Source: CAVQCJ01 sp963849365 (GTDB lineage Bacteria > Actinomycetota > Actinomycetes > Prado026). From it: DNA of 64,000 nt. The stretch covers positions 1,674,001 through 1,738,000 of the forward strand of contig CAWKHA010000004.1 of the NCBI GenBank assembly GCA_963849365.1. The letters are read 5' to 3'. Each line of letters starts with the position of its first letter. The stretch's first letter is position 1. Both the position numbers and the translations under genes were made by a program. Below, one piece after another: positions 40,782 to 53,585 of the stretch. The notes under the pieces were generated by a model. That model saw only the letters and a program-made list of their open reading frames with translations, did not search any database and was not told the origin of the DNA.

Positions 40782-41584
40782 GCACCCCGCTCACCGACCA
40801 TCGGCTGGTCTTCGTCGGCGGGACGCACCGCAGCGGCACGACGCCGCTGACCCGGGTGCTGGCCGGCCATCCGCAGGTCTCCGGGTTCAGCGGCACGACG
40901 GCCAAGGAGGACGAGGGCCAGCATCTGCAGGACGTCTACCCGGCGGCCCGCGCGTTCGGCGGCCCGGGTCGGTTCGCGCTGGATCCCCGCGCGCACCTGA
41001 CCGAGGACTCGCCGCTCGCGACCGCCGAGAACGCGCGCCGCCTCGCCGCCGCCTGGTCACCGCACTGGGACCTGAGCCGGCCGGTGCTGGTCGAGAAGTC
41101 GCCGCCCAACCTGGTGATGACCCGGTTCCTGCAGGAGCTGTTCCCGCAGGCGCGGTTCGTGGTGATCGTGCGGCACCCGGTGGTGGTGGCGCTGGGCACC
41201 GACAAGTGGCTGCGCGGGCGCAGCCTGCGCACGCCGGTGGCCAACTGGTTCGCGGCGCACCGGACGTTCCTTGCCGACCTGCCGCACCTGCGCTCGGTGC
41301 ACGTCGTCCGCTACGAGTCACTCGTGCGCGACCCGGCCGGCGAGCTGGAAGCCGTGGGCCGGTTCCTCGGCCTGGACGGCCCCGTTGACGCGTCGGCGTG
41401 GCAGGCCGGCCGCAGCGACTCGTACGCCGCGCGGTGGGCTGCGATGGCGCGCGACCCGCGGCCCTGGCGCCGCGCGCTGCGCCGCTCGCTGGTGCAGGAG
41501 TACGGCGAGCGGGCGGCTGCGTACGGCTACGACCTCGAGGACCTCGACGTACTCCGTCCTTGGGAGCCCGCGCACCACTCGTAG
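40778..41584 (+). CDS. Sulfotransferase family protein
   Basis: A 268-residue protein. The phosphosulfate loop is LVFVGGTHRSGTTPLTRVLA and the 3'-phosphate motif is FVVIVRHPVVVALGTDKWL. VEKSPPNLVMTRFLQELFPQ and HVVRYESLVRDPAGELEAVG are typical of the sulfotransfer_3 group. It is the third sulfotransferase domain of the cluster and the last gene of the rightward operon. GTG start within the GH26-like stop (GTGA). Confidence 0.9.
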   Translation: MSTPLTDHRLVFVGGTHRSGTTPLTRVLAGHPQVSGFSGTTAKEDEGQHLQDVYPAARAFGGPGRFALDPRAHLTEDSPLATAENARRLAAAWSPHWDLSRPVLVEKSPPNLVMTRFLQELFPQARFVVIVRHPVVVALGTDKWLRGRSLRTPVANWFAAHRTFLADLPHLRSVHVVRYESLVRDPAGELEAVGRFLGLDGPVDASAWQAGRSDSYAARWAAMARDPRPWRRALRRSLVQEYGERAAAYGYDLEDLDVLRPWEPAHHS

Positions 41585-41833
41585 TGAGAGCGTCACGGTC
41601 CGTCAGGGTCGCTATCGACCGTTCGGACAGTCCGCCGCACCGCTCGGTTGCAAAGCGTCACCGCGCCCCGGAGCGGTGTGTCTCCCGGGTGATGATGGCC
41701 GCTGGCGCCGGCGAGGGCGGGCGCTTCGGGACAGCACAGGCTCGACCCGGACAGGCGAGGCAGCGGTGACCCTGGGGAGGGGGGCCGCGGCCGGCGCCCC
41801 GGGTCATCGGCCTGGGCTCGGCGTGGAGGACTC

Positions 41834-44800
41834 ATGAGCATCCGGCGTATCGCGGCCGTGACCGCGGCAGTGGCGACGTTCGTCACCACCGCTGCGGGAC
41901 TAGGGACCGGGGCCGCATGGGCGGTGCAGACCGCGCAGCCGGCGATCGTGTCGGCCGACCCGGCGAACTGGACGCCCAACGTCCTGGACGGAAAGGTCGA
42001 GGCCATCGCCCAGGTCGGCAACACGATGCTGATCGGCGGGACCTTCACGCAGGTGCAGCAGAACACCGCCGGGGCGCCGGTGATCAACCAGGCCCACATC
42101 GCCGCCTTCGACGCCACCACCGGCGTCATCAGCGCGACGTTCGCGCCCACGGTCGACGACGAGGTCACCACGATCATCCCGTCCGGAGACGGCAGCACCG
42201 TCTACGTCGCCGGCTACTTCAACACCGTCAACGGCGTCACCACCCGCAAGATCACCAGGCTGAATGTCAGCACCGGCGCGAAGGTGACGGCCTTCAAGGC
42301 CGCGGTCCCGAACTCCAACATCCAGGACATGCGGCTCGTGCACGGCCAGCTGATCATCGCGGGCGCGTTCACCACCGTCGGCGGGCAGACCCGCGGGCAG
42401 ATGGCCTCCCTCGACCCGACCACGGGCAAGCTCACGACCTTCCTGCAGCACACGTTCGCCGGCCCGCTCAACGGCGGCACGCTCACGGTGAACAAGATCG
42501 ACGCGACGCCGGACGGCAACCGGATCCTGGGCCTGGGCAACTTCTCGACGGTCGACGGGCTGCCGCGCTCGCTGCTGTTCCTGCTGAACACCTCCGGTGC
42601 GACGTCGGTGCTGTCGACGTGGTCGACGACGTTCTTCGCACCCGGCTGCTCGCGCTCGTTCGACACGTACATGCGCGACCTGGACATCGCCCCGGACGGC
42701 ACGTACGCCGTGGTGACGACCACCGGCGCGTACGGCGGCGTCTCCAGCCCGTGCGACACGAACACCCGCTGGGACCTGACCAACGACAACCCCGGCCAGG
42801 TGCCGGTCTGGCGCAACGTGACTGGCGGCGACACCACGTACGCCGTCGCCGTCACCGGCACGGCGGTCTACGTCGGCGGGCACTTCCGCTGGGCGAACAA
42901 CCCGTACGCCGGAGACTCCGCAGGTGCGGGCGCGGTGCCGCGCGAGGGCATCGCGGCCCTCGACCCGGCCACCGGGGTGCCGCTGTCCTGGAACCCGGGT
43001 CGTGAGCGCGGCGTGGGCGTCTTCGACCTGCTCGCCACCTCCACCGGTCTGTGGGTCGGCAGCGACACCGACCTGATCGGCGGCGAGTTCCGCTACAAGA
43101 TCGCGTTCTTCCCGCTGGCCGGCGGCACCACCCCGCCGGCGCACCTGGTCGGCACGCTGCCCGAGGACGTCTACCTGCTGGGCAGCCCGACCGCCGGCGC
43201 CGACCCGAGCGTGCTCTACCGGGTGAACGCCGCCGGCCCCGCGCTGGCGACGCAGGACGACGGCCCGGACTGGGCCGCCGACCAGACCGACCCGAGCGCG
43301 CTGCGCAACACCGGGTCCAGCGTCGCGACGTACAGCCCGTCGGCGACGCCCGACGCCACGATCCCCAACAGCGCGACCGATCGCGCCCCGCTCGCGCTCT
43401 TCGACAGCGAGCGCTGGGACCCGACCGGCGGCCAGGAGATGCAGTGGCACTTCCCGGTGCCGGCGGGTACGCACGTGACGGTGCGGCTGTACCTGGCGAA
43501 CCGGTGCACCTGCACCCAGAACCCGAACCAGCGCATCTTCAGCGTCCAGATCGACGGCAGCACCGTGGCGTCGAACATCGACCTGTCCAAGACGTACGGC
43601 CAGAACGTGGCGCACATGATGTCCTTCACCAGGACCAGTGACGGCTCGGTCGACGTCACGTTCGTGCACCAGGTCGAGAACCCGCTGGTCAACGGCATCG
43701 AGATCATCAACAACGACGTCACGCCCGGCCCGGGTGTCGGTGCCGACGTGGTGCGCAGGCAGTTCTTCACCGGCACGTCGTCGGCCCCGACCAACACCGC
43801 GACGGTCCCGTCCGCCGAGACCTGGGGGCAGTCGCGCGGCTCGTTCTTCGTCGACGGAACGCTTGTACTCCGGCTGGGCCGACGGCACGCTGCGCGCACG
43901 CAGCTTCGACGGGACGACGTTCGGCCCGTCCAGCCCGCTGGCGCTGTACGGCAGCACCTTCGTCCAGGACCTCCCGAACATCACCGGCATCGCCTACCTG
44001 AACGGGCGCATCTACTACACGCTGGCCAACGACAACAACCTGTACTGGCGCTGGTTCACGACCGAGAGCCAGATCGTCGGCTCGGTGCGCTACACCGTCG
44101 GCAACGGCTCGGCGATGTCGCCCAACCGCGTGGCCGGGATGTTCGGCTCCGGCACCACGCTGTACTTCGCCGACAAGACCGACGGGCACCTGTACTCCGC
44201 GCAGCTGGTCGGGGTCGGTGGCGGCACGCTGTCCGAGGGCACGGTCGCCGGTGCGGCCACCCTGGTGAACTCCAGCATCGACTGGCGGGCCCGCGGCGAC
44301 TTCGTCTGGAACGGCACGCCGGCGCTGTCGCAGAACGTCCCGCCGACGGCGTCCGCGACCGCGACCTGCTCGGTCAACGTCTGCACCTTCGACGGCTCCG
44401 GCTCGGCCGACCCGGACGGCAACATCGCGACGTTCGACTGGGCCTTCGGCGACGGCAGCCAGCACGGCAGCGCGGCGACCATGAGCCACGCCTACGCGAG
44501 CGCGGGGACGTACACCGCCACGCTCACCGTGACCGACAACCGCGGCGCGACGGCGACCTCGACGGTCCAGGTCAACCCGACCGCCCCGCCGAACCTCCCG
44601 CCGGTGGCGTCGTTCAGCCCGGTCTGCACGGCGCTGGCCTGCACGTTCGACGCGACCACATCGTTCGACCCGGACGGGACGGTCACGGGCTACGCCTGGG
44701 ACTTCGGTGACGGGCAGACGGCGAGCGGTCCGACGGCGTCGCACACCTTCGCCGCGGACGGGACCTACCCGGTGTCGCTGACCGTCACCGACGACCACGG

Positions 44801-46394
44801 CGTGCCCGCGAGCACGACCCTGCAGGTGACGGTGAACGGCGTCGCCCCGGCGATCGGCTTCCGGGCGGACGCCACGGCGTCGGTGAGCGCGGCCGCGGCC
44901 AAGGTCACCGTGCCGGGGTCGGTGCAGGCCGGCGACGTCATGCTGCTGTTCGCGACGTCGAACTCGAACAACGCGGTGAGTGCCGACCCGGCCGGGTGGA
45001 CGTTCCTCGGTGAGCGCACCGCGGGCTCGCCGGACCTGCGGACCCGGCTGTACGACAAGGTCGCGACCGGCGCAGACGCCGGCTCGACCGTGACGGTCAC
45101 GTACGCAGCCTCGAACAAGGTCGACCTGCAGGTGGCGGCCTACACCGGGGTGGACCCGGCCGCGCCGGTCCCGGCGTTCGCCTCGGCGGCCGAGTCCACC
45201 TCCCGCACGGGCCACACGACGCCTGGCGCGTCCGTGGCCGTCAACGGCTCGTGGGTCGTGTCGTACTGGGCCGACAAGTCGGCGGCGACGACGACGTGGA
45301 CGGTCCCGGGCACCCTGACGTCGCGCGGGCTGTCGGCCGGGACCGGCAGCGGCCACCTGACCTCCGCGCTGGCCGACACCGCGACCGGGGTCGCGCCAGG
45401 CGCGTCCGCCGGCACCACCGCCACCGCGGACTCGGCCAGCGCCAAGGCGACCATGTGGACGGTGGTGCTCGCCCCGAACGGTGCCCCGCCGCCGCCGAAC
45501 CAGCCCCCGACGGCGTCGTTCACCAGCAGCTGCAACGGGCTCGCCTGCACGTTCGACGGGACCGCGTCCTCGGACCCCGACGGCACCGTCGTCTCGTACG
45601 CCTGGGACTTCGGGGACGGCTCCACGGCGTCCACCGCGACGGCCTCGCACACGTTCGCGCTGCAGGGGACGTACACCGTCGCGCTGAAGGTGACCGACGA
45701 CGACGGCTCGGCGAACACCAAGACGGTGAACCTCACGGTCGCCCCGCTGGCGTCGTCGCACATCGCCTTCCGGGTGGCCGCGTCGGCGCAGGCCAACGTG
45801 GCGGTCCCGAAGATCACGGTGCCCGCGGCCGTTCAGTCCGGCGACGTGATGCTGCTGTTCGCCTCGTCCAACAACGGCACCGCACCCACCGCGGACCCGG
45901 CCGGCTGGACGCTGGTCGGCGAGCAGACCTCCGGCTCACCGGACATCCGCACCCGGCTGTACCGCAAGGTCGCCACCGGCGCCGACCCGGGCAGCCTGGT
46001 GTCGCTGACGTACGCGGCGGTCAACAAGGTCGACCTGGTGCTGGCGGCGTACTCCGGGGTCGACCCGACCACGCCCGTCTCCGGCTTCGCCTCGGCGGGG
46101 GAGACGGTGTCGCGGGCCGGCCACACCACGCCGGGTGCGAACGTCGGCGCCGCCGGCTCTTGGGTGCTCTCGTACTGGGCGGACAAGTCGTCGGCGACGA
46201 CGACCTGGACCGCTCCGGCCGGGCAGGTGCAGCGCTCGCTCTCGGTGGGGACCTCCAGCGGACGCGTGACCTCGCTGCTGACCGACACCGGTGCCGTGGT
46301 CCCGACCGGCCCGTCCGCCGGGCTGACCGCGACGGCCGACTCCGCCAGTGCCAAGGCCACCATGTGGACGGTCGTCCTGCACGTCGCCCCCTGA
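41834..46394 (+). pseudogene. Giant secreted propeller-malectin-PKD protein, one-base frameshift
   Basis: With one apparent extra T at 43863-43864 removed this is a single 1519-residue exported protein. Order: signal peptide (1-30), a WD-like beta-propeller region with repeated VYVAGYFNTVNG / VGGHFRW motifs (35-440), a malectin-like domain (about 500-630, WHFPVPAGTHVTVRLYLANR), a propeller-like block (660-830), PKD domains with DFGDG motifs near 870 and 950, and two copies of a ~180-residue module. The modules begin IGFRADATASVSAAAAKV and IAFRVAASAQANVAVPKI, with a third PKD between them. It looks like a cell-surface polysaccharide-binding adhesin or matrix protein of the EPS locus. Conserved sequence on both sides of the joint suggests error or recent mutation. 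Confidence 0.8.
44845..46390 (+). repeat. Internal duplication in the giant secreted protein
   Basis: A ~600-base unit occurs twice, at about 44845-45475 and 45755-46390, separated by a PKD domain. Shared landmarks are SGDVMLLFASS / AGDVMLLFATS, DPAGWTLVGEQTSGSPDIRT, SWVLSYWADKSSATTTW and ATADSASAKATMWTVVL. The two units are clearly homologous but already diverged. Confidence 0.8.
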
Positions 46395-46412
46395 CCCACC
46401 CGCGCCCCCGCG

Positions 46413-46469
46413 CGATCATGAGAGATGCACAGCGATTCGCTTGCGAACGCTGTACATCTCTCATGATCG
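46413..46469. terminator. Long inverted repeat before mfd
   Basis: The 22-base arms CGATCATGAGAGATGCACAG... and the matching ...CTCATGATCG differ at one position. A second inner stem TTCGC/GCGAA closes the loop. No T tract. It lies 19 bases after the giant-protein stop and about 70 bases before mfd. Confidence 0.65.
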
Positions 46470-46536
46470 TCGCGCGGGGACGGGGTGATCGTCGCGGGAC
46501 GGGGGGTGCGGGGCGCGGGGTAGATTGACTCATCCC

Positions 46537-50076
<3,540 letters not shown>

Positions 50077-50095
50077 CCGGAAGGACACCGACGAC

Positions 50096-50749
50096 GTGAA
50101 CCGCAACCGCACCCGCAGGCGTGCGCTGGCTCTGGCGCCGGTGCTGGTGCTCGGCGTGCTCGCCCTGACCGCCTGCGACCCGCGGCAGGCAGGCTCGGCC
50201 GCCGTGGTCGGCAAGACCAGGGTCACCGAGACCCAGGTCAACGCCGACGCGCAGTCGGTGATCGCCCAGCTGGACAAGGACGGCGGGCAGGTCCCGTCGA
50301 CCGACGAGCTGCTCAAGGCGCAGGTCGAGTTCCGGATCGACGCGCGGCTGGTGGAGATCGCCGCGCAGCGGGAGGGGATCGTCATCACGCAAGGCCAGAT
50401 CGACGACCTGATCGCGACGTCCGGCGGGCGCGCCGCGCTGGAGAAGCAGCTCGCCGCGCAGCAGGACCTGTGGCTGCCGCCCGGACAGCTGGACGCGCTG
50501 GCCCGGGAGTTCCTGACGCAGCAGCGCCTGGGCCCGCACCTCGCACCCGGGAAGACCGCCGACGAGCAGACCCAGGCCGTGAACGACTACATCACCCGGC
50601 TCGCCGACGAGGTCGGCGTCGCGCTGAGCCCGCGCTACGGCACCTTCGACCCCAAGACGCTGCAGATCGGGGCGCTGCCGGACGACCTGTCGATCCCGGC
50701 CGGCTCGACCGGCGCGCCGGCCTCGGCGAGCCCGTCGCCGACCGGCTGA
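50096..50749 (+). CDS. SurA N-terminal-domain lipoprotein
   Basis: A 217-residue exported lipoprotein: signal ALALAPVLVLGVLALTAC with lipobox LTAC, then a SurA-like chaperone domain (GKTRVTETQVNADAQSVIAQ, LKAQVEFRIDARLVEIAAQR, GIVITQGQIDDLI). It ends in a Ser/Pro-rich tail. The parvulin isomerase domain is absent. Such proteins act in folding of exported proteins. It sits 19 bases after mfd and before mazG, an order conserved in Actinobacteria. Confidence 0.85.
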   Translation: MNRNRTRRRALALAPVLVLGVLALTACDPRQAGSAAVVGKTRVTETQVNADAQSVIAQLDKDGGQVPSTDELLKAQVEFRIDARLVEIAAQREGIVITQGQIDDLIATSGGRAALEKQLAAQQDLWLPPGQLDALAREFLTQQRLGPHLAPGKTADEQTQAVNDYITRLADEVGVALSPRYGTFDPKTLQIGALPDDLSIPAGSTGAPASASPSPTG

Positions 50750-50757
50750 CGGCCGCC

Positions 50758-51813
50758 GTGCCCGGGTCCGGCCGGCTCGTCCTGCTGTCCACCACCCACC
50801 GGGTCGCACCCGGGCTGCTGTCCTTCGCCGCATGGTCCGCGCTCACCGGCGCCGACGAGGTGTACGCCGCCTCGGCCGACCACCTGCTGGCCGCGGCGCT
50901 GGACGGTGCGGGGATCCTGCTGCGGGTGCCGGCCGCCGTCGAGGGTGCCCCGGCCCGCGCCGACTACCTGCTGCGCCGCGCGCAGGCCGCCGGGGTGGTG
51001 TGGCTGCTGGGCCCGGACGGCGACGCCGGGCTGACCGACGCCCTGGCCGGCCGGCTGGTCGAGGCCTCGGCCGGCTCGGCCGGGCCGGACGCCGCCGAGC
51101 TGCCGGAGGTCGAGCTGGTCGCCGGGTCGTGGGACCTGCCCGGTGCCCGGCTGCTGGACCTGGTCGCCGTCATGGACCGGCTGCGCTCACCCGGCGGCTG
51201 CCCGTGGGACGCGGCGCAGACCCACCGGTCGCTCCTGCAGTACCTCCTGGAGGAGGCGTACGAGACGGTCGAGGCGGTGGAGACCGACGACCTGGAGGGG
51301 CTGCGCGAGGAGCTCGGCGACCTGCTGCTGCAGGTCGTGTTCCATGCCCGGCTCGGCGAGGAGCACCCCGAGCACCCGTGGTCCGTGGACGATGTGGCCG
51401 CCGGCATCGTCGACAAGCTCATCGCCCGGCACCCGCACGTCTTCGGCCCCGCGGACAGCGGTGCGGCCGCGACCGCCGAGCAGGTGGACGCGCGCTGGGA
51501 CGAGCTCAAGCGGGTCGAGAAGGGCCGCACGTCCGCTGTCGAGGGGGTCCCGCTGGCCCAGCCGGCACTCGCGCTGGCGGCCAAGCTGCTCGGCCGGGCC
51601 GAGCGGGCCGGGGTCGGCGTCGCGGTCCCGGGCACGCCGGCCGCCCTGCCGGCGCGGCCCACCTCGGACGAGGTCGGGGCCGCCCTGCTCGCGCTCGTCG
51701 TGCGTTCCGTCGCCGCCGGCGTGGACCCCGAGGCTGCGCTGCGCGCCGCTTCGCGGGCGTACGCCGAGCGGGTGCGTGCCGCCGAGCAGGAGACCGGCGC
51801 CGGTCAGCGGTAG
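50758..51813 (+). CDS. mazG: MazG nucleoside triphosphate pyrophosphohydrolase with N-terminal extension
   Basis: A 351-residue protein. Residues 1-130 form an Ala-rich region without MazG features (LVLLSTTHRVAPGLLSFAAW, GVVWLLGPDGDAG), probably a decayed tetrapyrrole-methylase-like domain as in YabN-type fusions. The MazG domain follows: VAVMDRLRSPGGCPWDAAQT, HRSLLQYLLEEAYETVEAVE, EELGDLLLQVVFHARLGEEH, and RHPHVFGP, with the EExxE...ExxD metal-binding pattern. It hydrolyses aberrant NTPs. GTG start. Confidence 0.9.
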   Translation: MPGSGRLVLLSTTHRVAPGLLSFAAWSALTGADEVYAASADHLLAAALDGAGILLRVPAAVEGAPARADYLLRRAQAAGVVWLLGPDGDAGLTDALAGRLVEASAGSAGPDAAELPEVELVAGSWDLPGARLLDLVAVMDRLRSPGGCPWDAAQTHRSLLQYLLEEAYETVEAVETDDLEGLREELGDLLLQVVFHARLGEEHPEHPWSVDDVAAGIVDKLIARHPHVFGPADSGAAATAEQVDARWDELKRVEKGRTSAVEGVPLAQPALALAAKLLGRAERAGVGVAVPGTPAALPARPTSDEVGAALLALVVRSVAAGVDPEAALRAASRAYAERVRAAEQETGAGQR

Positions 51814-51823
51814 CGTCGTCCGG
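51811..51823 (+). promoter_or_regulatory. -10 box and leaderless start for the DUF885 gene
   Basis: TAGCGT (51811-51816), whose TAG is also the mazG stop, then seven bases and GTG at 51824. Confidence 0.35.
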
Positions 51824-53515
51824 GTGACAGCACCCTCCGAGCCCGCCGGCGACGCGGCCGCGATGCGGGCCGGTTTCGTCCGGATCGCCCGGGACGCGCT
51901 CGACGACCTCCTCGCGCTCGACCCGGTGTCGGCCACCGGCCTGGGCGAGCACCGGTACGACGACCGCCTGCCCGACCGCAGCCCCGAGGGCCTGGACGAG
52001 GCGCGCCGGGTGCTCACCGGGTGGCTGGGCGCGGTGGACGCCGTGGACGACACGCTGCTGTCGACCGACCACCGGGTCGACCACGAGATGCTGCGCTCGG
52101 CGCTGTCGGCCCGGCTGTTCGACATCGACGACCTCCGCCCGTACCAGTGGGACCCGCTCGCCGCCAACCCGGGCACCGCGCTGTACCTGTTGCTGGCCAG
52201 GGACTTCGCCCCGCTGGGGGACCGCCTGCGCTCGCTGGCCGGCCGGCTGGCGGCGGTGCCGGCGGCCCTGGCCACCGCCCGCGCCGGGCTCGTGGACATG
52301 CCCCGCGTGCACGCGGAGACCGCGGTCGGCCAGTTCCGCGGGACCCGCGCCCTGGTGGAGCACGAGGTCGCCGACGCGCTGCAGAAGGAGCCGACGCTGC
52401 GAGCCGAGGTCGATCCGGCCCGGACCGCCGCCCTCGAGGCCATCGACGACCACCTCACCTGGCTCGAGGCGGCGCTCGGCACGGCCGGGCCGGTCGGCGC
52501 CGACCGCGACCCCCGGCTCGGCCCGGAGCTGTACGCCGCCAAGCTGTGGCACACGCTCGACACCGAGACGCCGCCGGACTCGGTCCTGGTCCGGGCCGAG
52601 AGCGACCTGCTCAGGGTCGAGACGGAGATCGCCGACCTGGTCGGCGGCCGCGACCCGCGCGAGGTGCTGGACGAGCTCGCCGACTCCGGCTACGTCGACG
52701 ACTCCACCGTGCTCGGCCGGTGCGCCCAGGCGCTGGAGGAGACCACCGGGTTCGTCCGCGAGAACGGGCTCGTGAGCATCCCCGAGCGCTGGGACGAGCG
52801 GGTCCGGATCATCGAGATGCCCGAGATCCACCGCGGGGTCGCCGTCGCCTACTGCGACGCGCCCGGACCGCTGGAGCCGGCCGAGCTGCCGACCTTCTTC
52901 GCCGTCTCACCGGCGCCGGCGGACTGGCCGGCCGAACGCGTCCGCTCGTTCTACCGCGAGTACAACGTCCACCAGCTGCGGAACCTCACCGTGCACGAGG
53001 CGATGCCCGGGCACGTCCTCCAGCTCGCCCACTCGGCTTCGTCCGCCCGGCACGCGGTGCCGGCGGAGCAGGGCGGTCCCACCCCCGTCCGGGCCGCGCT
53101 GTACAGCGGTCCGTTCGTCGAGGGTTGGGCCGTGTATGCGGAGGAGCTGATGGTGCGCTCGGGGTTCGGCGGTCGGGCCGTGGCCCTGCAGCAGCTGAAG
53201 ATGCAGCTGCGCAGCACCATCAACGCGATCCTGGACGTCCGCGTGCACGCCCACGGCATGACCGAGGAAGAGGCGATGGCGCTAATGACCGGGCGCGGGC
53301 ACCAGGAGGTGGGCGAGGCCGCCGGCAAGTGGCGGCGCGCGCTGCTGACCAGCGCGCAGCTGTCCACGTACTACGTCGGGTACAGCGAGGTGGCCGAGCT
53401 GTCCCGGCGACTGGCCGCGGACCGCGCCGAGCGGTCCGTGCTCGCCCGGCACGACGAGATGCTCGCGCACGGCTCCCCTCCGCCGCGGCACCTGCGCACG
53501 CTGCTGGGGCTCTGA
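51824..53515 (+). CDS. DUF885 family protein (putative metallopeptidase)
   Basis: A 563-residue soluble protein of the DUF885 family. The zinc site motif HExxxGH reads NLTVHEAMPGHVLQLAHSAS, with a downstream Glu in EGWAVYAEELMV. DPVSATGLGEHRYDD near the N-terminus and GRGHQEVGEAAGKWRRALLT near the end are family-like. The fold resembles M32-type carboxypeptidases. Substrate unknown. GTG start, cytoplasmic (no signal). Confidence 0.85.
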   Translation: MTAPSEPAGDAAAMRAGFVRIARDALDDLLALDPVSATGLGEHRYDDRLPDRSPEGLDEARRVLTGWLGAVDAVDDTLLSTDHRVDHEMLRSALSARLFDIDDLRPYQWDPLAANPGTALYLLLARDFAPLGDRLRSLAGRLAAVPAALATARAGLVDMPRVHAETAVGQFRGTRALVEHEVADALQKEPTLRAEVDPARTAALEAIDDHLTWLEAALGTAGPVGADRDPRLGPELYAAKLWHTLDTETPPDSVLVRAESDLLRVETEIADLVGGRDPREVLDELADSGYVDDSTVLGRCAQALEETTGFVRENGLVSIPERWDERVRIIEMPEIHRGVAVAYCDAPGPLEPAELPTFFAVSPAPADWPAERVRSFYREYNVHQLRNLTVHEAMPGHVLQLAHSASSARHAVPAEQGGPTPVRAALYSGPFVEGWAVYAEELMVRSGFGGRAVALQQLKMQLRSTINAILDVRVHAHGMTEEEAMALMTGRGHQEVGEAAGKWRRALLTSAQLSTYYVGYSEVAELSRRLAADRAERSVLARHDEMLAHGSPPPRHLRTLLGL

Positions 53516-53526
53516 GCCACGCCGGT

Positions 53527-53532
53527 AGGGTG
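53527..53532 (+). promoter_or_regulatory. Probable -10 box of eno
   Basis: TAGGGT 54 bases before the eno GTG. GAAGGAGAG (53572-53580) is the ribosome binding site, so this gene, unlike many neighbours, has a leader. Confidence 0.35.
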
Positions 53533-53585
53533 GGCCACTCTTGCACGTCTGAGCGCCGTTGGCGGACCGTACGAAGGAGAGCGCC

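Noticed and set aside
44845..46390. CRISPR-like or tandem short repeat array
   Set aside because: The repetition is a two-copy protein-domain duplication of about 600 bases with an intervening PKD. No short repeats with spacers are present anywhere in the window.
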